Of a DNA stretch of 64,000 nucleotides, positions 34,385 through 44,165 are shown one piece after another. The first letter of the stretch is position 1, and every line of letters starts with the position of its first letter. Source of the stretch: CAYGLF01 sp964350945 (GTDB lineage Bacteria; Chlamydiota; Chlamydiia; Chlamydiales; JAAZZY01); assembly GCA_964350945.1 (NCBI GenBank), contig CAYGLF010000002.1:124001-188000 (forward strand), written 5' to 3'. The position numbers and the translations under genes were made by a program. A model generated the notes under the pieces. That model ran no database searches. It saw only the letters and a list, made by a program, of their open reading frames with translations, and had not been told where the DNA came from.

Positions 34385-35137
34385 ATGAGCACATCACATT
34401 CAGACCACTTTGCTGGTAAAGATCCTTACGAACATATATTACAAAAAAAGAGCGAAGTTGCGCGTGAGATGCATGGGGATGAATTACCCGGACATCTAGG
34501 GGCTTTTTTAGATACCTGTCGCGATACCTGCATGCTATTTTTGATGTTCGCAGTCATTGCTTTTGTTCTAGATTTTTCCAGAGGCCAAGTCTTTGGATTT
34601 CTAATTCTCTTAACATTTTCATGGACGATTTGGAAAACGATTCGTAGCGCCTGGTTTTCGTGGTCTCTTTTAGAGCGCTTACACCGAGTTTTGAAAGAAG
34701 AAAAATATGAGATTGAGCATAACCGAGAGCAAGAGCGTGAAGAGTTGACTGCTCTTTATGCATCCAAAGGATTGCAAGGGGAGCTGCTCAAAGATGTGAT
34801 CGATGTTTTAATGGCAGATGATGAGCGTCTTTTAAAGGTGATGATGGAAGAAGAGATGGGGCTCAACTTAGAGCATTATGAGCATCCATTAAAAATAGGG
34901 TTAGGAGCAGCTTTAGGAGCTTTGGGTAGTGGTTTGTTGCTTGTCTTGTCTTTTTGGTTTTTTAAAGATTATGGGCTGGTTGCATTGGCAGTTATAGTAC
35001 AGAGTATTGCCGGGGTATGTATGGCAAAACTACAGAGAAATGACATGCTTGCTGCTTTTATTTGGAATTTCGGTGCCTCTCTTGCCCTTATAGGTAGCAG
35101 CTATTTTTTATCTAAATGGATACAACCTTTTTTATAA
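34385..35137 (+). CDS. CCC1/VIT1-like membrane protein (CT728-like)
   Basis: 250 residues. Two hydrophobic segments at about 45-90 are followed by a cytoplasmic helical region and two or more further segments from about 165 to the end. The middle (EREELTALYASKGLQGELL to MGLNLEHYEHPLKIGLGAALG, in pieces) matches the VIT1/CCC1 iron-manganese transporter pattern. The N-terminal pair differs from the canonical fold. It lies four bases before the P-type ATPase gene, the pair order of Chlamydia CT728-CT727 as I recall it. Metal handling is inferred from family and neighbour. Confidence 0.68.
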   Translation: MSTSHSDHFAGKDPYEHILQKKSEVAREMHGDELPGHLGAFLDTCRDTCMLFLMFAVIAFVLDFSRGQVFGFLILLTFSWTIWKTIRSAWFSWSLLERLHRVLKEEKYEIEHNREQEREELTALYASKGLQGELLKDVIDVLMADDERLLKVMMEEEMGLNLEHYEHPLKIGLGAALGALGSGLLLVLSFWFFKDYGLVALAVIVQSIAGVCMAKLQRNDMLAAFIWNFGASLALIGSSYFLSKWIQPFL

Positions 35138-35141
35138 TATT

Positions 35142-37166
35142 ATGTCTCGTATTTTAGCACAGAAAATGAAGGTCGACGAAGGGATCTCTTTTGGAGAGTT
35201 TTTTTCTTCCGGACGTAACGCAACCATTAGTCCTTTTTTGACTTCAAAGTCAAGGAGGTGGGCTAAAGACTTATCGCTTCGTATCTCAATTTTCTCAGCA
35301 CTATTATTAATTGTGGCTTTTACAGTTTCTTTTTTCCCTAGCCTTCAATCTCTTTCTCTGCTCTTGCAAGTGATGATCTATTTTTCGGTGGGAACGCCTG
35401 CTTTAATTGACGCGGTTCGAGAGATCTCTTCATTTAAAATTAATATTGATGTTTTGATGGTGCTAGCTGCTTTTTTAGCGATTTTTATAGGGAGCAGTAT
35501 AGAAGGGTGTCTCTTGCTTGTTTTATTTTCCATTTCATCTGCTATGGAAAATTATGTGAGCATGAAAGCAAAAAGCACTTTGAGCCGCTTGAGTCAAATA
35601 GCTCCAACTAGTGCGCAAGTTTTGGGCGCCAATGGGAAAATCGTTGAAAAGTCAGTTAAAGATATCGCTATTAATGAAGAAATTTTAATTCGTGCAGGTG
35701 AGGTGATTCCTCTAGATGGAGTGATCGTTAAAGGCGCCTCATCAGTAAATGTTTCGCACTTAACAGGAGAGCATGTGCCAATGAGGGTCCAAGAGGGGAT
35801 GGAAGTCGCTTCGGGGGCTGTTAATGTTGAAGGCTCTCTGACGGTGAGGGTCACTAAAATAGGGAGTCAGTCGACGATCTCACGGATGATCCAACTTGTA
35901 TATCAAGCCCATGAATCCCGTCCAAAGTTGCAGTCGTGGTTTGACCGGTTTGGACAAAAGTATTCCATCATCGTCATTTCACTCAGCCTCTTTTTTGCCC
36001 TTGCTCTCCCGCTAATGATTCCTCAGTTAAGTTATTTTTCTGTAGCAGGTTCAGTATACCGGGCACTGGCTTTTTTAGTAGCAGCGTCTCCTTGTGCTTT
36101 AATTATTGCAGTTCCTATTGCCTATATTAGCTCTATCAATGCTTCAGCTAGACAAGGGGTCCTTTTAAAAGGAGGGGCTTCTCTAGATGCTCTAGCAAAA
36201 GTTAAGGCGGTTGCCTTTGACAAAACTGGGACTTTGACATCTGGAGAGCTTGAATGTGTTTGTATGACCGACCTTAAGGGGCATCTTATAGAAGATCAAC
36301 TAGAAATTTTATCTGTTGCCAGAGCATTAGAACAGCATGCTATTCATCCTATTGCAGATGCTTTGGTAAATTTAGCCAACTTTCATAAAGTACAGTCGTG
36401 CGAACTTGAAGACTCTAGAGCTTTACCCGGACTAGGGATAGAGGCAACGGCTCAACTTAGAGGGTCGAAATTGCCAGTGGCTATCGGCAGCATTTCCTAT
36501 ATTTCTAGCAAGCTACCAGAGGCCCAAGCGGCACTACTTAGCAAACATGACAATTCACAGGGGCACCTTGTTTCTGCTATTTTAATAGGGGAAGAAGTCT
36601 TCCTCTTACAATTTGTAGATCACTTGCGGCCTGATGTACCTAACATCTTAAAACGCCTCAAGAAAAAGTTAGGCCTTAAGACTTATATTTTGAGTGGAGA
36701 TAACCAATTAAGCGTCGAGCGTATTGCTAAAAATCTGTCAGTCGATCAATATTTTGGAGCCTTAAAGCCTGCTGATAAACTACGGCTTGTAGAGGGCTTT
36801 TCTAAGCAAGAAGGGCTTGCAATGGTTGGAGATGGTATGAATGATGCCCCAGCTTTAGCAAGAGCCTCCATTGGGATTTCGATGGGGCATCTTGGAAATT
36901 ACATGGCTCACCAAGTGTCTGAAGTTGTCTTGATGAATAATGATCTCTCTTTGATTGAAAACTTGATCTTTAAGGCTAGAAAAACCATTCAAATTGTTAA
37001 ACAAAATGTGTGGCTTGCCTCACTTATTATTGTAGGGGTTTCTATCCCGGCTCTTTTTGGTTGGGTCCCTCTTTGGTTAGCTGTTATCTGCCATGAAGGG
37101 GGAACTGTTTTAGTGGGCCTAAATAGCTTGCGTCTTCTTCGAAATAAACCTGCTTTATCTCAATAA
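35142..37166 (+). CDS. P1B-type metal-transporting ATPase, SPC (P1B-4-like) class
   Basis: 674 residues with no N-terminal heavy-metal-binding domain. The actuator motif is TGEHVPM, the phosphorylated Asp360 lies in DKTGTLT, and the hinge is GDGMNDAPAL. The ion-selectivity motif is SPC at residues 316-318 instead of CPC, and the last transmembrane helices contain HEGGTVLVGLNSLRLL, both marks of the P1B-4 class, which exports Co, Fe or Zn. Chlamydial homologues are usually named zntA, so the motif argues for caution about zinc. It is cotranscribed with the CCC1-like gene. Confidence 0.9.
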   Translation: MSRILAQKMKVDEGISFGEFFSSGRNATISPFLTSKSRRWAKDLSLRISIFSALLLIVAFTVSFFPSLQSLSLLLQVMIYFSVGTPALIDAVREISSFKINIDVLMVLAAFLAIFIGSSIEGCLLLVLFSISSAMENYVSMKAKSTLSRLSQIAPTSAQVLGANGKIVEKSVKDIAINEEILIRAGEVIPLDGVIVKGASSVNVSHLTGEHVPMRVQEGMEVASGAVNVEGSLTVRVTKIGSQSTISRMIQLVYQAHESRPKLQSWFDRFGQKYSIIVISLSLFFALALPLMIPQLSYFSVAGSVYRALAFLVAASPCALIIAVPIAYISSINASARQGVLLKGGASLDALAKVKAVAFDKTGTLTSGELECVCMTDLKGHLIEDQLEILSVARALEQHAIHPIADALVNLANFHKVQSCELEDSRALPGLGIEATAQLRGSKLPVAIGSISYISSKLPEAQAALLSKHDNSQGHLVSAILIGEEVFLLQFVDHLRPDVPNILKRLKKKLGLKTYILSGDNQLSVERIAKNLSVDQYFGALKPADKLRLVEGFSKQEGLAMVGDGMNDAPALARASIGISMGHLGNYMAHQVSEVVLMNNDLSLIENLIFKARKTIQIVKQNVWLASLIIVGVSIPALFGWVPLWLAVICHEGGTVLVGLNSLRLLRNKPALSQ

Positions 37167-37231
37167 AGTTGAAAGGTTCTCCTTTAAACAATTCAAATTA
37201 AAATATTTAAGTTTTCTTGAAAAAATAGGGA

Positions 37232-37284
37232 ACTCTGGTTATGAACAAGTTTAGGCTGCTTAGTAAACTTAAAAGGACCAGAGT
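37232..37284 (+). promoter_or_regulatory. Nested hairpin leader covering the gdh ribosome-binding site
   Basis: The outer stem ACTCTGGT (37232-37239) pairs with ACCAGAGT (37277-37284), which ends exactly before the ATG. The inner stem AAGTTTA (37247-37253) pairs with TAAACTT (37264-37270). The unpaired stretch between the right arms is AAAAGG, the presumed Shine-Dalgarno. In mRNA this would hold the ribosome site in an internal loop; as DNA the outer arms could be an operator. Confidence 0.5.
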
Positions 37285-40200
37285 ATGGATAATGTTCGTG
37301 ACCAGCTTATGCGGGCAATAGAAAAGGAATCGAAGCAGTTTCGTGAGTACTACCTATGGCTTGAATCTGCAATGCCGAAGGAATTTTTTGCTGATATTAA
37401 ATTCGAGGATATCATCTTAATTACCCATAGCTTAATGGGTTTTCACTTAGAGAACTACTACTCACAGATTAACTTAAAGCGTGGAGCCATTGTCCTTTGC
37501 CTGGAGCAGCCCCAGGCAGATATCAAAATACTGAAAAAATTTAGTTTGTGCGGTGTGAGATACTACTGTGCACACGTTTCTAATCAACCTCCTCCTTTAA
37601 AGGGTGTTAAGTCTAAGCTTCGCATTGTGATCATTGATTTTTTTGAAAAGAAAGAGAGCTACATCTTTCCTTTTTCTGAGAAGGAAAAAGATAGATTGAA
37701 GAAAATGACGCAGGAAAAAAATGCTGAAGTAACGGATACAGAGTTTGTTAAGTTACTAGATCAAGTCAACAGTCGTTTTTTAGCCACAGTTCCTGAAGAC
37801 AGGGTTGCTTTGGCGTTAGATATGTTTTTTAGAGCTAAAACTAGAGACCACTGCCAATATGAAGTAAGATACAACGAAGATTGGGAAAAAACCAATCAAT
37901 CCTCGATGTATGTGGTGCTTGCCTGGAAAAATACTTCGAGAGCCAATTTCTTTTATCATTTAGCTAAAGTTATTTACAGGCACAACCTGGTCATGAAACG
38001 CGTGCATGCCAGTCACATCAGCCCACATACTGAAGATAATATCTTGATTATGGTTATTGGATTACAAAGTATTGATAATAAGCCTGCTTGGGAAGTTGCT
38101 GATGTGCCTGACTTTTTAAAAGAGCTTGTGACTGTTAAATACTTTGACCAAAATGACTTGATAGAGAAAACCTTTGTAGAGCCGCTGCAAATACGTGGAA
38201 ATTTAGCTCACTTTATACGCGCTTCCATTGATTTTATCCACCAAGTGCTTGTTCATGTCGATCCATATCAGTACACGCCATCAAGCATTGAAGAGACGCT
38301 TTGTCAGCATCCAGATTTGGTGAGAATGGCATGCAATGCGTTTGAATTTAAATTTCATCCAGAGAAAAAAAATATAGATGCGTACACAAAATTAAGAGAT
38401 ACCTTTTTAGGAGCTGTTGATGATTTGGATACTGGGAAGGAAAATATGGACCAGTTGCATAAGAATGTACTGGGTCAAATCATTAATTTTGTAGAATTTA
38501 CACTCAAAACCAATTTTTATAGAAACAACAAAGTCTCCCTTGGGTTTCGTTTAGACCCAGAATATCTCGATCATGCTCCTTTTGATAGGAAAGAGGTTTT
38601 TCCTGTGCTCCCTTACGGAGTTTTTTATGTAAAAGGTCTTTGTTTTTTTGGGTTTCATATTAGATTTAAAGATCTAGCAAGAGGAGGGCTTAGAACGATT
38701 ATCCCTAAAAGGAAAGAGTTTATAGACCTTGAACGCAATGAAGTGTTTATGGAAGCATACTCTCTAGCTTACACCCAGCAGAAAAAAAATAAAGATATTC
38801 CTGAAGGGGGTTCTAAAGCGGTTATTTTCTTAGAAGCTGCCAATAATATCGAAACGGAAAAGGAAGTTTACTTAAAAGAACTACACAAAAATAAGCTTAA
38901 AAAAACAGAGGTAGACTCTAAAATTTCTTCGTTTATGAGAGTAGAGCGCCTTTACTACCTCCATCAAGCGCAGCGAGCTTTTGTAAATACTATTTTAACT
39001 CTCATTAACTGTGACTTGGATGGCACTCTCAGGGCAAAGAACATTGTTAGTTATTACTCCAAGCCAGAGTACGTCTATTTGGGTCCCGATGAAAATATGC
39101 ACACAGAAATTATTGAATGGATTGCCGCACAGAGTCAACATTATGGCTATAAGCCAGGCTCCTCCTTTATTTCTTCAAAACCCAATATTGGGATTAACCA
39201 TAAAGAACATGGAGTGACTTCACTGGGTGTTAATGTTTGCATGCACCAAGTATTAGAGTATATGGGCATCGATCCAACTAAAGATAAATTTACAGTCAAA
39301 ATGTCGGGAGGACCTGATGGTGATGTTGCCGGAAACCAGATGAAAAACCTCTACACCTACTATCCTGACACGGCAAAACTATTGGCAACGACCGATGTTT
39401 CTGGAACGATCTATGATCCTAGTGGTTTAGACTTAAAAGAATTGGTTCGTTTATTTGATCATGAAAGGCCTATTAATAACTACAATCCTGAGCTCTTAAC
39501 CGAGGGGGCTTTTTTAGTCGATACTCAGCAAAAAAGAGAGCAAAGCAATTATTCCCAGCAAACACTTTGCTGGAAAAAGAAGGATGGGAAACTCGTTAAA
39601 GAATGGCTTTCAGGAAACGAGATGAATAGTTTGCTGCGTCATAATGTTCACCAAACCATCGCTGACATTTTTATTCCTTGTGGCGGACGGCCAGCCACTT
39701 TAAATATCAATAATTACACCGACTTTTTAGATCTTCAAAATAACCCAACCTCTAAAGCAATTGTCGAAGGTGCCAATTTATACTTAACTTCAAAAGCCCG
39801 TAAAGAGCTTGAAAAGTTAGGGGTTTTAATTATTAAAGATAGTTCAGCAAATAAAGGAGGGGTGATCGCATCTTCTTTTGAAATTCTATGTGGGCTTGCT
39901 TTAAGTGATGAGGAGATGGTGGAATACCACTCGCAAATAGTGGAAGAGACTCTTTCTATTTTAAAACAGCGCTCGTTAGAAGAAGTACAGCTAATGCTCA
40001 AAACGCATGAGGAACAGGGTTCTCCTCTCACAGAGATTTCTGATAAAGTTTCCCAGAAAATTAATTTGTACACCTATCAGTTGTTAGACTACTTTGAGAG
40101 TGTCACTTTGTCCAACAACCCTAAAGACCCTTTGATTCGTTGCTTTTTTTCCTACTGCCCCCCGTTTTTGAGAGATAAATTCCAAGATCGATTGCTTAAA

Positions 40201-40344
40201 GATTTACCTGATGTGCATAAAAAAGCAGTGATTTCTTGTTATTTGGCCTCTAGAGTTGTTTATAAAATGGGGCTCAACTGGTCTCCCTCGCTTGTTGGTA
40301 TCCTTCCCATTCTTTTGTCGGATCCATCACTTGAATTGGGTTAG
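37285..40344 (+). CDS. Large NAD-type glutamate dehydrogenase
   Basis: 1019 residues, of the large GDH type rather than the 45-kDa GdhA. The catalytic region starts at about 455 (FKDLARGGLRTI), continues with DIPEGGSKAVIFLEA and the nucleotide-binding region KMSGGPDGDVAGNQM, and ends with a helical tail. The N-terminal 440 residues are the regulatory part (ACT-like segments are likely). It converts glutamate to 2-oxoglutarate and ammonium, letting host glutamate feed the TCA cycle. It carries a structured leader. It is convergent with and overlaps the MFS gene by four bases. Confidence 0.9.
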   Translation: MDNVRDQLMRAIEKESKQFREYYLWLESAMPKEFFADIKFEDIILITHSLMGFHLENYYSQINLKRGAIVLCLEQPQADIKILKKFSLCGVRYYCAHVSNQPPPLKGVKSKLRIVIIDFFEKKESYIFPFSEKEKDRLKKMTQEKNAEVTDTEFVKLLDQVNSRFLATVPEDRVALALDMFFRAKTRDHCQYEVRYNEDWEKTNQSSMYVVLAWKNTSRANFFYHLAKVIYRHNLVMKRVHASHISPHTEDNILIMVIGLQSIDNKPAWEVADVPDFLKELVTVKYFDQNDLIEKTFVEPLQIRGNLAHFIRASIDFIHQVLVHVDPYQYTPSSIEETLCQHPDLVRMACNAFEFKFHPEKKNIDAYTKLRDTFLGAVDDLDTGKENMDQLHKNVLGQIINFVEFTLKTNFYRNNKVSLGFRLDPEYLDHAPFDRKEVFPVLPYGVFYVKGLCFFGFHIRFKDLARGGLRTIIPKRKEFIDLERNEVFMEAYSLAYTQQKKNKDIPEGGSKAVIFLEAANNIETEKEVYLKELHKNKLKKTEVDSKISSFMRVERLYYLHQAQRAFVNTILTLINCDLDGTLRAKNIVSYYSKPEYVYLGPDENMHTEIIEWIAAQSQHYGYKPGSSFISSKPNIGINHKEHGVTSLGVNVCMHQVLEYMGIDPTKDKFTVKMSGGPDGDVAGNQMKNLYTYYPDTAKLLATTDVSGTIYDPSGLDLKELVRLFDHERPINNYNPELLTEGAFLVDTQQKREQSNYSQQTLCWKKKDGKLVKEWLSGNEMNSLLRHNVHQTIADIFIPCGGRPATLNINNYTDFLDLQNNPTSKAIVEGANLYLTSKARKELEKLGVLIIKDSSANKGGVIASSFEILCGLALSDEEMVEYHSQIVEETLSILKQRSLEEVQLMLKTHEEQGSPLTEISDKVSQKINLYTYQLLDYFESVTLSNNPKDPLIRCFFSYCPPFLRDKFQDRLLKDLPDVHKKAVISCYLASRVVYKMGLNWSPSLVGILPILLSDPSLELG

Positions 40345-41585
40345 GGCTTTAGCTCTTTAAGAGTAAACATCCAAAGAGCAATTGCTGAGATAAAGACAAC
40401 CACGCCTCCTAGAATCAAAGGGATGGTGATCAAAAAATATCCAGCTAAAAACCCACCGATTAAACTGGTAATAATTTCACCTAAAATTTGCATGGAGTAG
40501 TTAACTCCCAGCACCTCTCCTTGAGATCTTCCAGACGCACTATGGGAGACAACACTTTGCAAATTAGTTGTTGATAAAGACATAAAAATACCTGCTAGGG
40601 GAAGGACTGCCCATATTAAAATGTGGAAATGGGGAGTTGTCAGTCCAATTAAGCATGGAGCTAATAAAAAAGCTCCAAATATAGCGACACTTCGAGCTTT
40701 AAGATGTTTTGCAATGGGACGAACAATCAGCAACTGACTCAAGACAATAATAATCCCAATATAGGCAGAGATATCTGCAATGTCAGACGAGGTAAATTGA
40801 AAACGTTTGACTAAGAGTGCGGGAAAATATTGGTAGAAGAAAAAAAGACCAAAATAAAAGAGGAAGTTAATCAGATATAAAGTGCGCCCGCCTGATCTTG
40901 TAAAATTACGATGTAAGATGACAAGTCCTGACAGCGGATGAATCTTATGATTAGGGTCTCTTTTGCTTTTAGGTTTGGTTTCAGGAAGCTGCCAAAAAAC
41001 CATGGCAATCGTAAAAAGTGCTAAAACAGCTGAAAACCAAAAAGGGACAGAGTCACTAAACCATGATACAAGTAAAGGATCTGCTAGTTTCCCCCCAATA
41101 ATTGGGCCGATCACAAAGCCTAGTCCTGCAGCCATATTGATGATCCCAAAGTTTTTGACTCTTTGAGGCCCTTTGCTGATGTCAGCAGCTGTTGACTGAG
41201 CAATTGAAAAATTCCCCTCTGCATAGCCGCAAATAAAACGACTGATGACGAGCAGCCAAAAAGAGTGGACGGTAATTGCAAAGGCGCTCGCAATATATGC
41301 TAACAAGGTGACACACAAAGACACTTGTAAAACACCTTTTCTTCCATAGTGATCTGAGAGCTCCCCTAAAAGCGGTAATCCTAAAAACTGACCAATGGGG
41401 TAGGCTGCTAGGACACATCCTAAAAGCATCGTTCGAAACTCTGCAGGAAAATGTGTGGGTAAAAAATGGTGAGAAGGATCTAAGAACATCGGTGAGAAAA
41501 TAGGGAACGCTAAGCTAAAGCCTGCATAGCCAAAAAAGACCACCAAAAAGATGGGGAACATGGGATGTTTTTTAATTTGTCTCAT
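40341..41585 (-). CDS. Major facilitator superfamily transporter (TetA-like)
   Basis: 414 residues with about 12 hydrophobic segments. The loop between helices 2 and 3 is GLPLLGELSDHYGRKGVLQ, the classic MFS motif A. The first half resembles drug:H+ antiporters of the TetA/Bcr type (GYAEGNFSIAQSTAADIS). Substrate cannot be told; chlamydiae also use MFS proteins for metabolites. It is the last gene of the seven-gene nrdR-to-MFS operon, three bases after uvrA. Confidence 0.85.
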   Translation of the reverse strand: MRQIKKHPMFPIFLVVFFGYAGFSLAFPIFSPMFLDPSHHFLPTHFPAEFRTMLLGCVLAAYPIGQFLGLPLLGELSDHYGRKGVLQVSLCVTLLAYIASAFAITVHSFWLLVISRFICGYAEGNFSIAQSTAADISKGPQRVKNFGIINMAAGLGFVIGPIIGGKLADPLLVSWFSDSVPFWFSAVLALFTIAMVFWQLPETKPKSKRDPNHKIHPLSGLVILHRNFTRSGGRTLYLINFLFYFGLFFFYQYFPALLVKRFQFTSSDIADISAYIGIIIVLSQLLIVRPIAKHLKARSVAIFGAFLLAPCLIGLTTPHFHILIWAVLPLAGIFMSLSTTNLQSVVSHSASGRSQGEVLGVNYSMQILGEIITSLIGGFLAGYFLITIPLILGGVVVFISAIALWMFTLKELKP

Positions 41586-41588
41586 GCA

Positions 41589-44144
41589 TTATTTATTTAG
41601 CATCTTCTTTAAAAATTGGCCAGTATAAGAATGCTTGCAGTTGGCAATTTCTTCAGGAGTCCCCTGCGCAATCACTTCTCCGCCCAGATCTCCCCCTTCA
41701 GGTCCAAGATCAATCACATGGTCAGCAACTTTAATGACATCTAAATTATGCTCGATGACTAAGATGCTGTTCCCTTTGTCAACCAGTTGGTTAAGAACAT
41801 GAATCAATTTTTCAACATCTGCAAAATGAAGGCCGGTCGTCGGTTCATCAAGGATGTAAAGGGTTTGCCCAGTTCCTCTTTTACTCAATTCTCTAGCTAG
41901 CTTAATACGCTGGGCTTCTCCACCAGATAAAGTGATAGAGGATTGTCCAAGTTCAATGTACCCAAGGCCAACGCTATTTAGAACATCAATTTTATTCTTA
42001 ATTTTGGGGATATTTTGGAAAAAAGGGGAGGCCTCTTCTAAGGTCATTTTTAAGATATCAGCAATGTCTTTGCCTTTATACTGAACCGTGAGAGTTTCTG
42101 AATTAAAGCGCTTGCCCATGCATTCGTCGCAGGTGACATAGACATCAGGCATAAAGTGCATCTCAATTTTGAGTTTCCCACTCCCTTCGCAAGCTTCACA
42201 GCGTCCACCTTTGACATTAAATGAAAAACGCCCAACTTTATAGCCTTTAATTTTTGCTGCAGGAAGTTGTGAAAAGAGTTCTCTTAAAGGATCAAAAATT
42301 CCTGTGTAGGTGGCAGGGTTGGAGCGCGGCGTTCTTCCAATAGGAGACTGATCAATCATAATCATTTTATCAATATGCTCCAGCCCCTCAAATCCCTCAC
42401 ATTGGATAATGGCTTTTTTATCTTTGTTGAGTTTGGCTTTAACGCCTTTATATAAAAGGTCGTTAATTAATGAGCTTTTTCCAGACCCAGAGACTCCTGT
42501 AACGCAGGTCCATTTTCCAAGGGGGATATGCACATCCATTTTTTTCAAGTTATTCAAAGCGGGCTTTAAAATTGAAAGATTGTGGCCACTGCCAGGTCTG
42601 CGATAAGGGGGCACTGCAATAAAATTTTGACCCCGTAAATATTTTCCAGTCAGAGAATCTTTCGATTTTAAAATTTGGGAGTAAGTGCCATTGAAAATAA
42701 CTTCTCCTCCATGAACACCAGCAAGAGGGCCCATATCAATAATTTGATCTGCTCGACGCATCGTTTCATCGTCGTGTTCAATCACGACCAAAGTGTTTCC
42801 AATATCACGCAAATTCTCAAGTGTTTTTAATAAGCGCTCGTTGTCTCTTTGGTGAAGGCCAATGCTAGGTTCATCCAAGATGTAGAGAACGTTGACCAGC
42901 TTAGAGCCAATTTGAGTTGCTAGGCGGATGCGTTGGGACTCTCCTCCTGATAAGGTTTTAGCACTGCGTCCCAAACTTAGGTAGTTTAGTCCGACATCTA
43001 ATAAAAACTGAACCCTTGAAAAGATCTCTTTTAAAATGTTTTGGGCAATCGATTGTTGTTGTTTAGAGAGTTTTACTTTTTTAAAAAAACAAAAGAGGTC
43101 TTTGACAGAGTAGTTGCATACCTCTGCCATCGTTTTACCTCCAAAAGTAACCGATAGAGCTTCTTGATTTAAACGAGAGCCGTTGCAGGCGCTGCAAGTT
43201 ATTTCTGAAATAACCTCTTCGATCTTTTCTTTGACAGCTTGCGATTGTGTGTATTGGTACTTATAGAGCAACCTAGGGAGCCCTCTGGATTGTCGGGAGG
43301 TGGTGCCAAGGCCGCTACACTTTTGGCATGCTCCATAGGGGCTATTAAATGAAAAAAGCCTTGGAGAGATCTCTTTAAAGCTATAGCCGCATTGGGTGCA
43401 TGCAAATTGCTCTGAGAAAATATCATCTTGATCTTCACAGGATACAATGATGGTTCCTTTGCTGATTTTAGAAGCAGTTTCTAAAGACTCAGTCAATCGG
43501 CTACGAATATCTGATTTGACTTGTAAACGATCTACCACCACATCAATGGTATGGTTTTTATAGCGCGCTAAAGAAATGGGTTCTTCAAGGCGCATAATTT
43601 CACCATCAATACGAGCTCTTAAAAAACCTGCTTGCACAAGGTGAGCTAGAACATCTTCATGTTGACCCTTGACCCCCTTAATGACACTAGCGAGTACCAT
43701 GATTTTTTTATCGGAGTATTTTTCTAAAATTTGATTGGTGATACTTGCTAAAGATTGTTTAGAAATTGCTAGGTGGCATTTTGGACAATGAGCTTGCCCA
43801 ACGCGTGCAAAGATCAGGCGTAAATAGTCGTAAATTTCCGTGACAGTACCCACTGTAGAGCGTGGATTTTTAGTCCCAGACTTTTGATCGATTGCAATCA
43901 CGGGCGATAAGCCTTCAATTTCATCCACATTAGGCTTGTCCATCAGCCCTAAAAATTGTCTGGCATAGGAAGATAGAGATTCGACATAACGTCGTTGCCC
44001 CTCGGCATATAGGGTGTCCATAACCAATGAAGATTTCCCAGAGCCGCTCAGCCCGGTGACGATCACAAGCTTGTTTCTTTTAATAGTTACATCAATATTT
44101 TTAAGGTTGTGCTCTTTAGCACCTTTGATCACAATATCTTGCAT
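41589..44144 (-). CDS. uvrA: Excinuclease UvrA, with an internal deletion next to the first zinc module
   Basis: DNA damage sensor of nucleotide excision repair. 851 residues against about 940 in E. coli. Both ATPase halves are complete: GLSGSGKSSL and GVSGSGKSSL (Walker A), LSGGESQRIRLA and LSGGEAQRIKLA (signatures), ILDEPSIGL and ILDEPTTGL (Walker B). The UvrB-binding region and the second zinc module (CEACEGSGK ... CDECMGKR) are present. At about residue 275, just after CQKCSGLG, some 85 residues are missing relative to E. coli, and the text resumes at the equivalent of the segment before CSACNGSRL. Unlike Chlamydia, whose UvrA is as I recall a double-length protein, this is a single unit. 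Confidence 0.94.
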   Translation of the reverse strand: MQDIVIKGAKEHNLKNIDVTIKRNKLVIVTGLSGSGKSSLVMDTLYAEGQRRYVESLSSYARQFLGLMDKPNVDEIEGLSPVIAIDQKSGTKNPRSTVGTVTEIYDYLRLIFARVGQAHCPKCHLAISKQSLASITNQILEKYSDKKIMVLASVIKGVKGQHEDVLAHLVQAGFLRARIDGEIMRLEEPISLARYKNHTIDVVVDRLQVKSDIRSRLTESLETASKISKGTIIVSCEDQDDIFSEQFACTQCGYSFKEISPRLFSFNSPYGACQKCSGLGTTSRQSRGLPRLLYKYQYTQSQAVKEKIEEVISEITCSACNGSRLNQEALSVTFGGKTMAEVCNYSVKDLFCFFKKVKLSKQQQSIAQNILKEIFSRVQFLLDVGLNYLSLGRSAKTLSGGESQRIRLATQIGSKLVNVLYILDEPSIGLHQRDNERLLKTLENLRDIGNTLVVIEHDDETMRRADQIIDMGPLAGVHGGEVIFNGTYSQILKSKDSLTGKYLRGQNFIAVPPYRRPGSGHNLSILKPALNNLKKMDVHIPLGKWTCVTGVSGSGKSSLINDLLYKGVKAKLNKDKKAIIQCEGFEGLEHIDKMIMIDQSPIGRTPRSNPATYTGIFDPLRELFSQLPAAKIKGYKVGRFSFNVKGGRCEACEGSGKLKIEMHFMPDVYVTCDECMGKRFNSETLTVQYKGKDIADILKMTLEEASPFFQNIPKIKNKIDVLNSVGLGYIELGQSSITLSGGEAQRIKLARELSKRGTGQTLYILDEPTTGLHFADVEKLIHVLNQLVDKGNSILVIEHNLDVIKVADHVIDLGPEGGDLGGEVIAQGTPEEIANCKHSYTGQFLKKMLNK

Positions 44145-44165
44145 GGGAATAGAGGTTGTTTTAAT

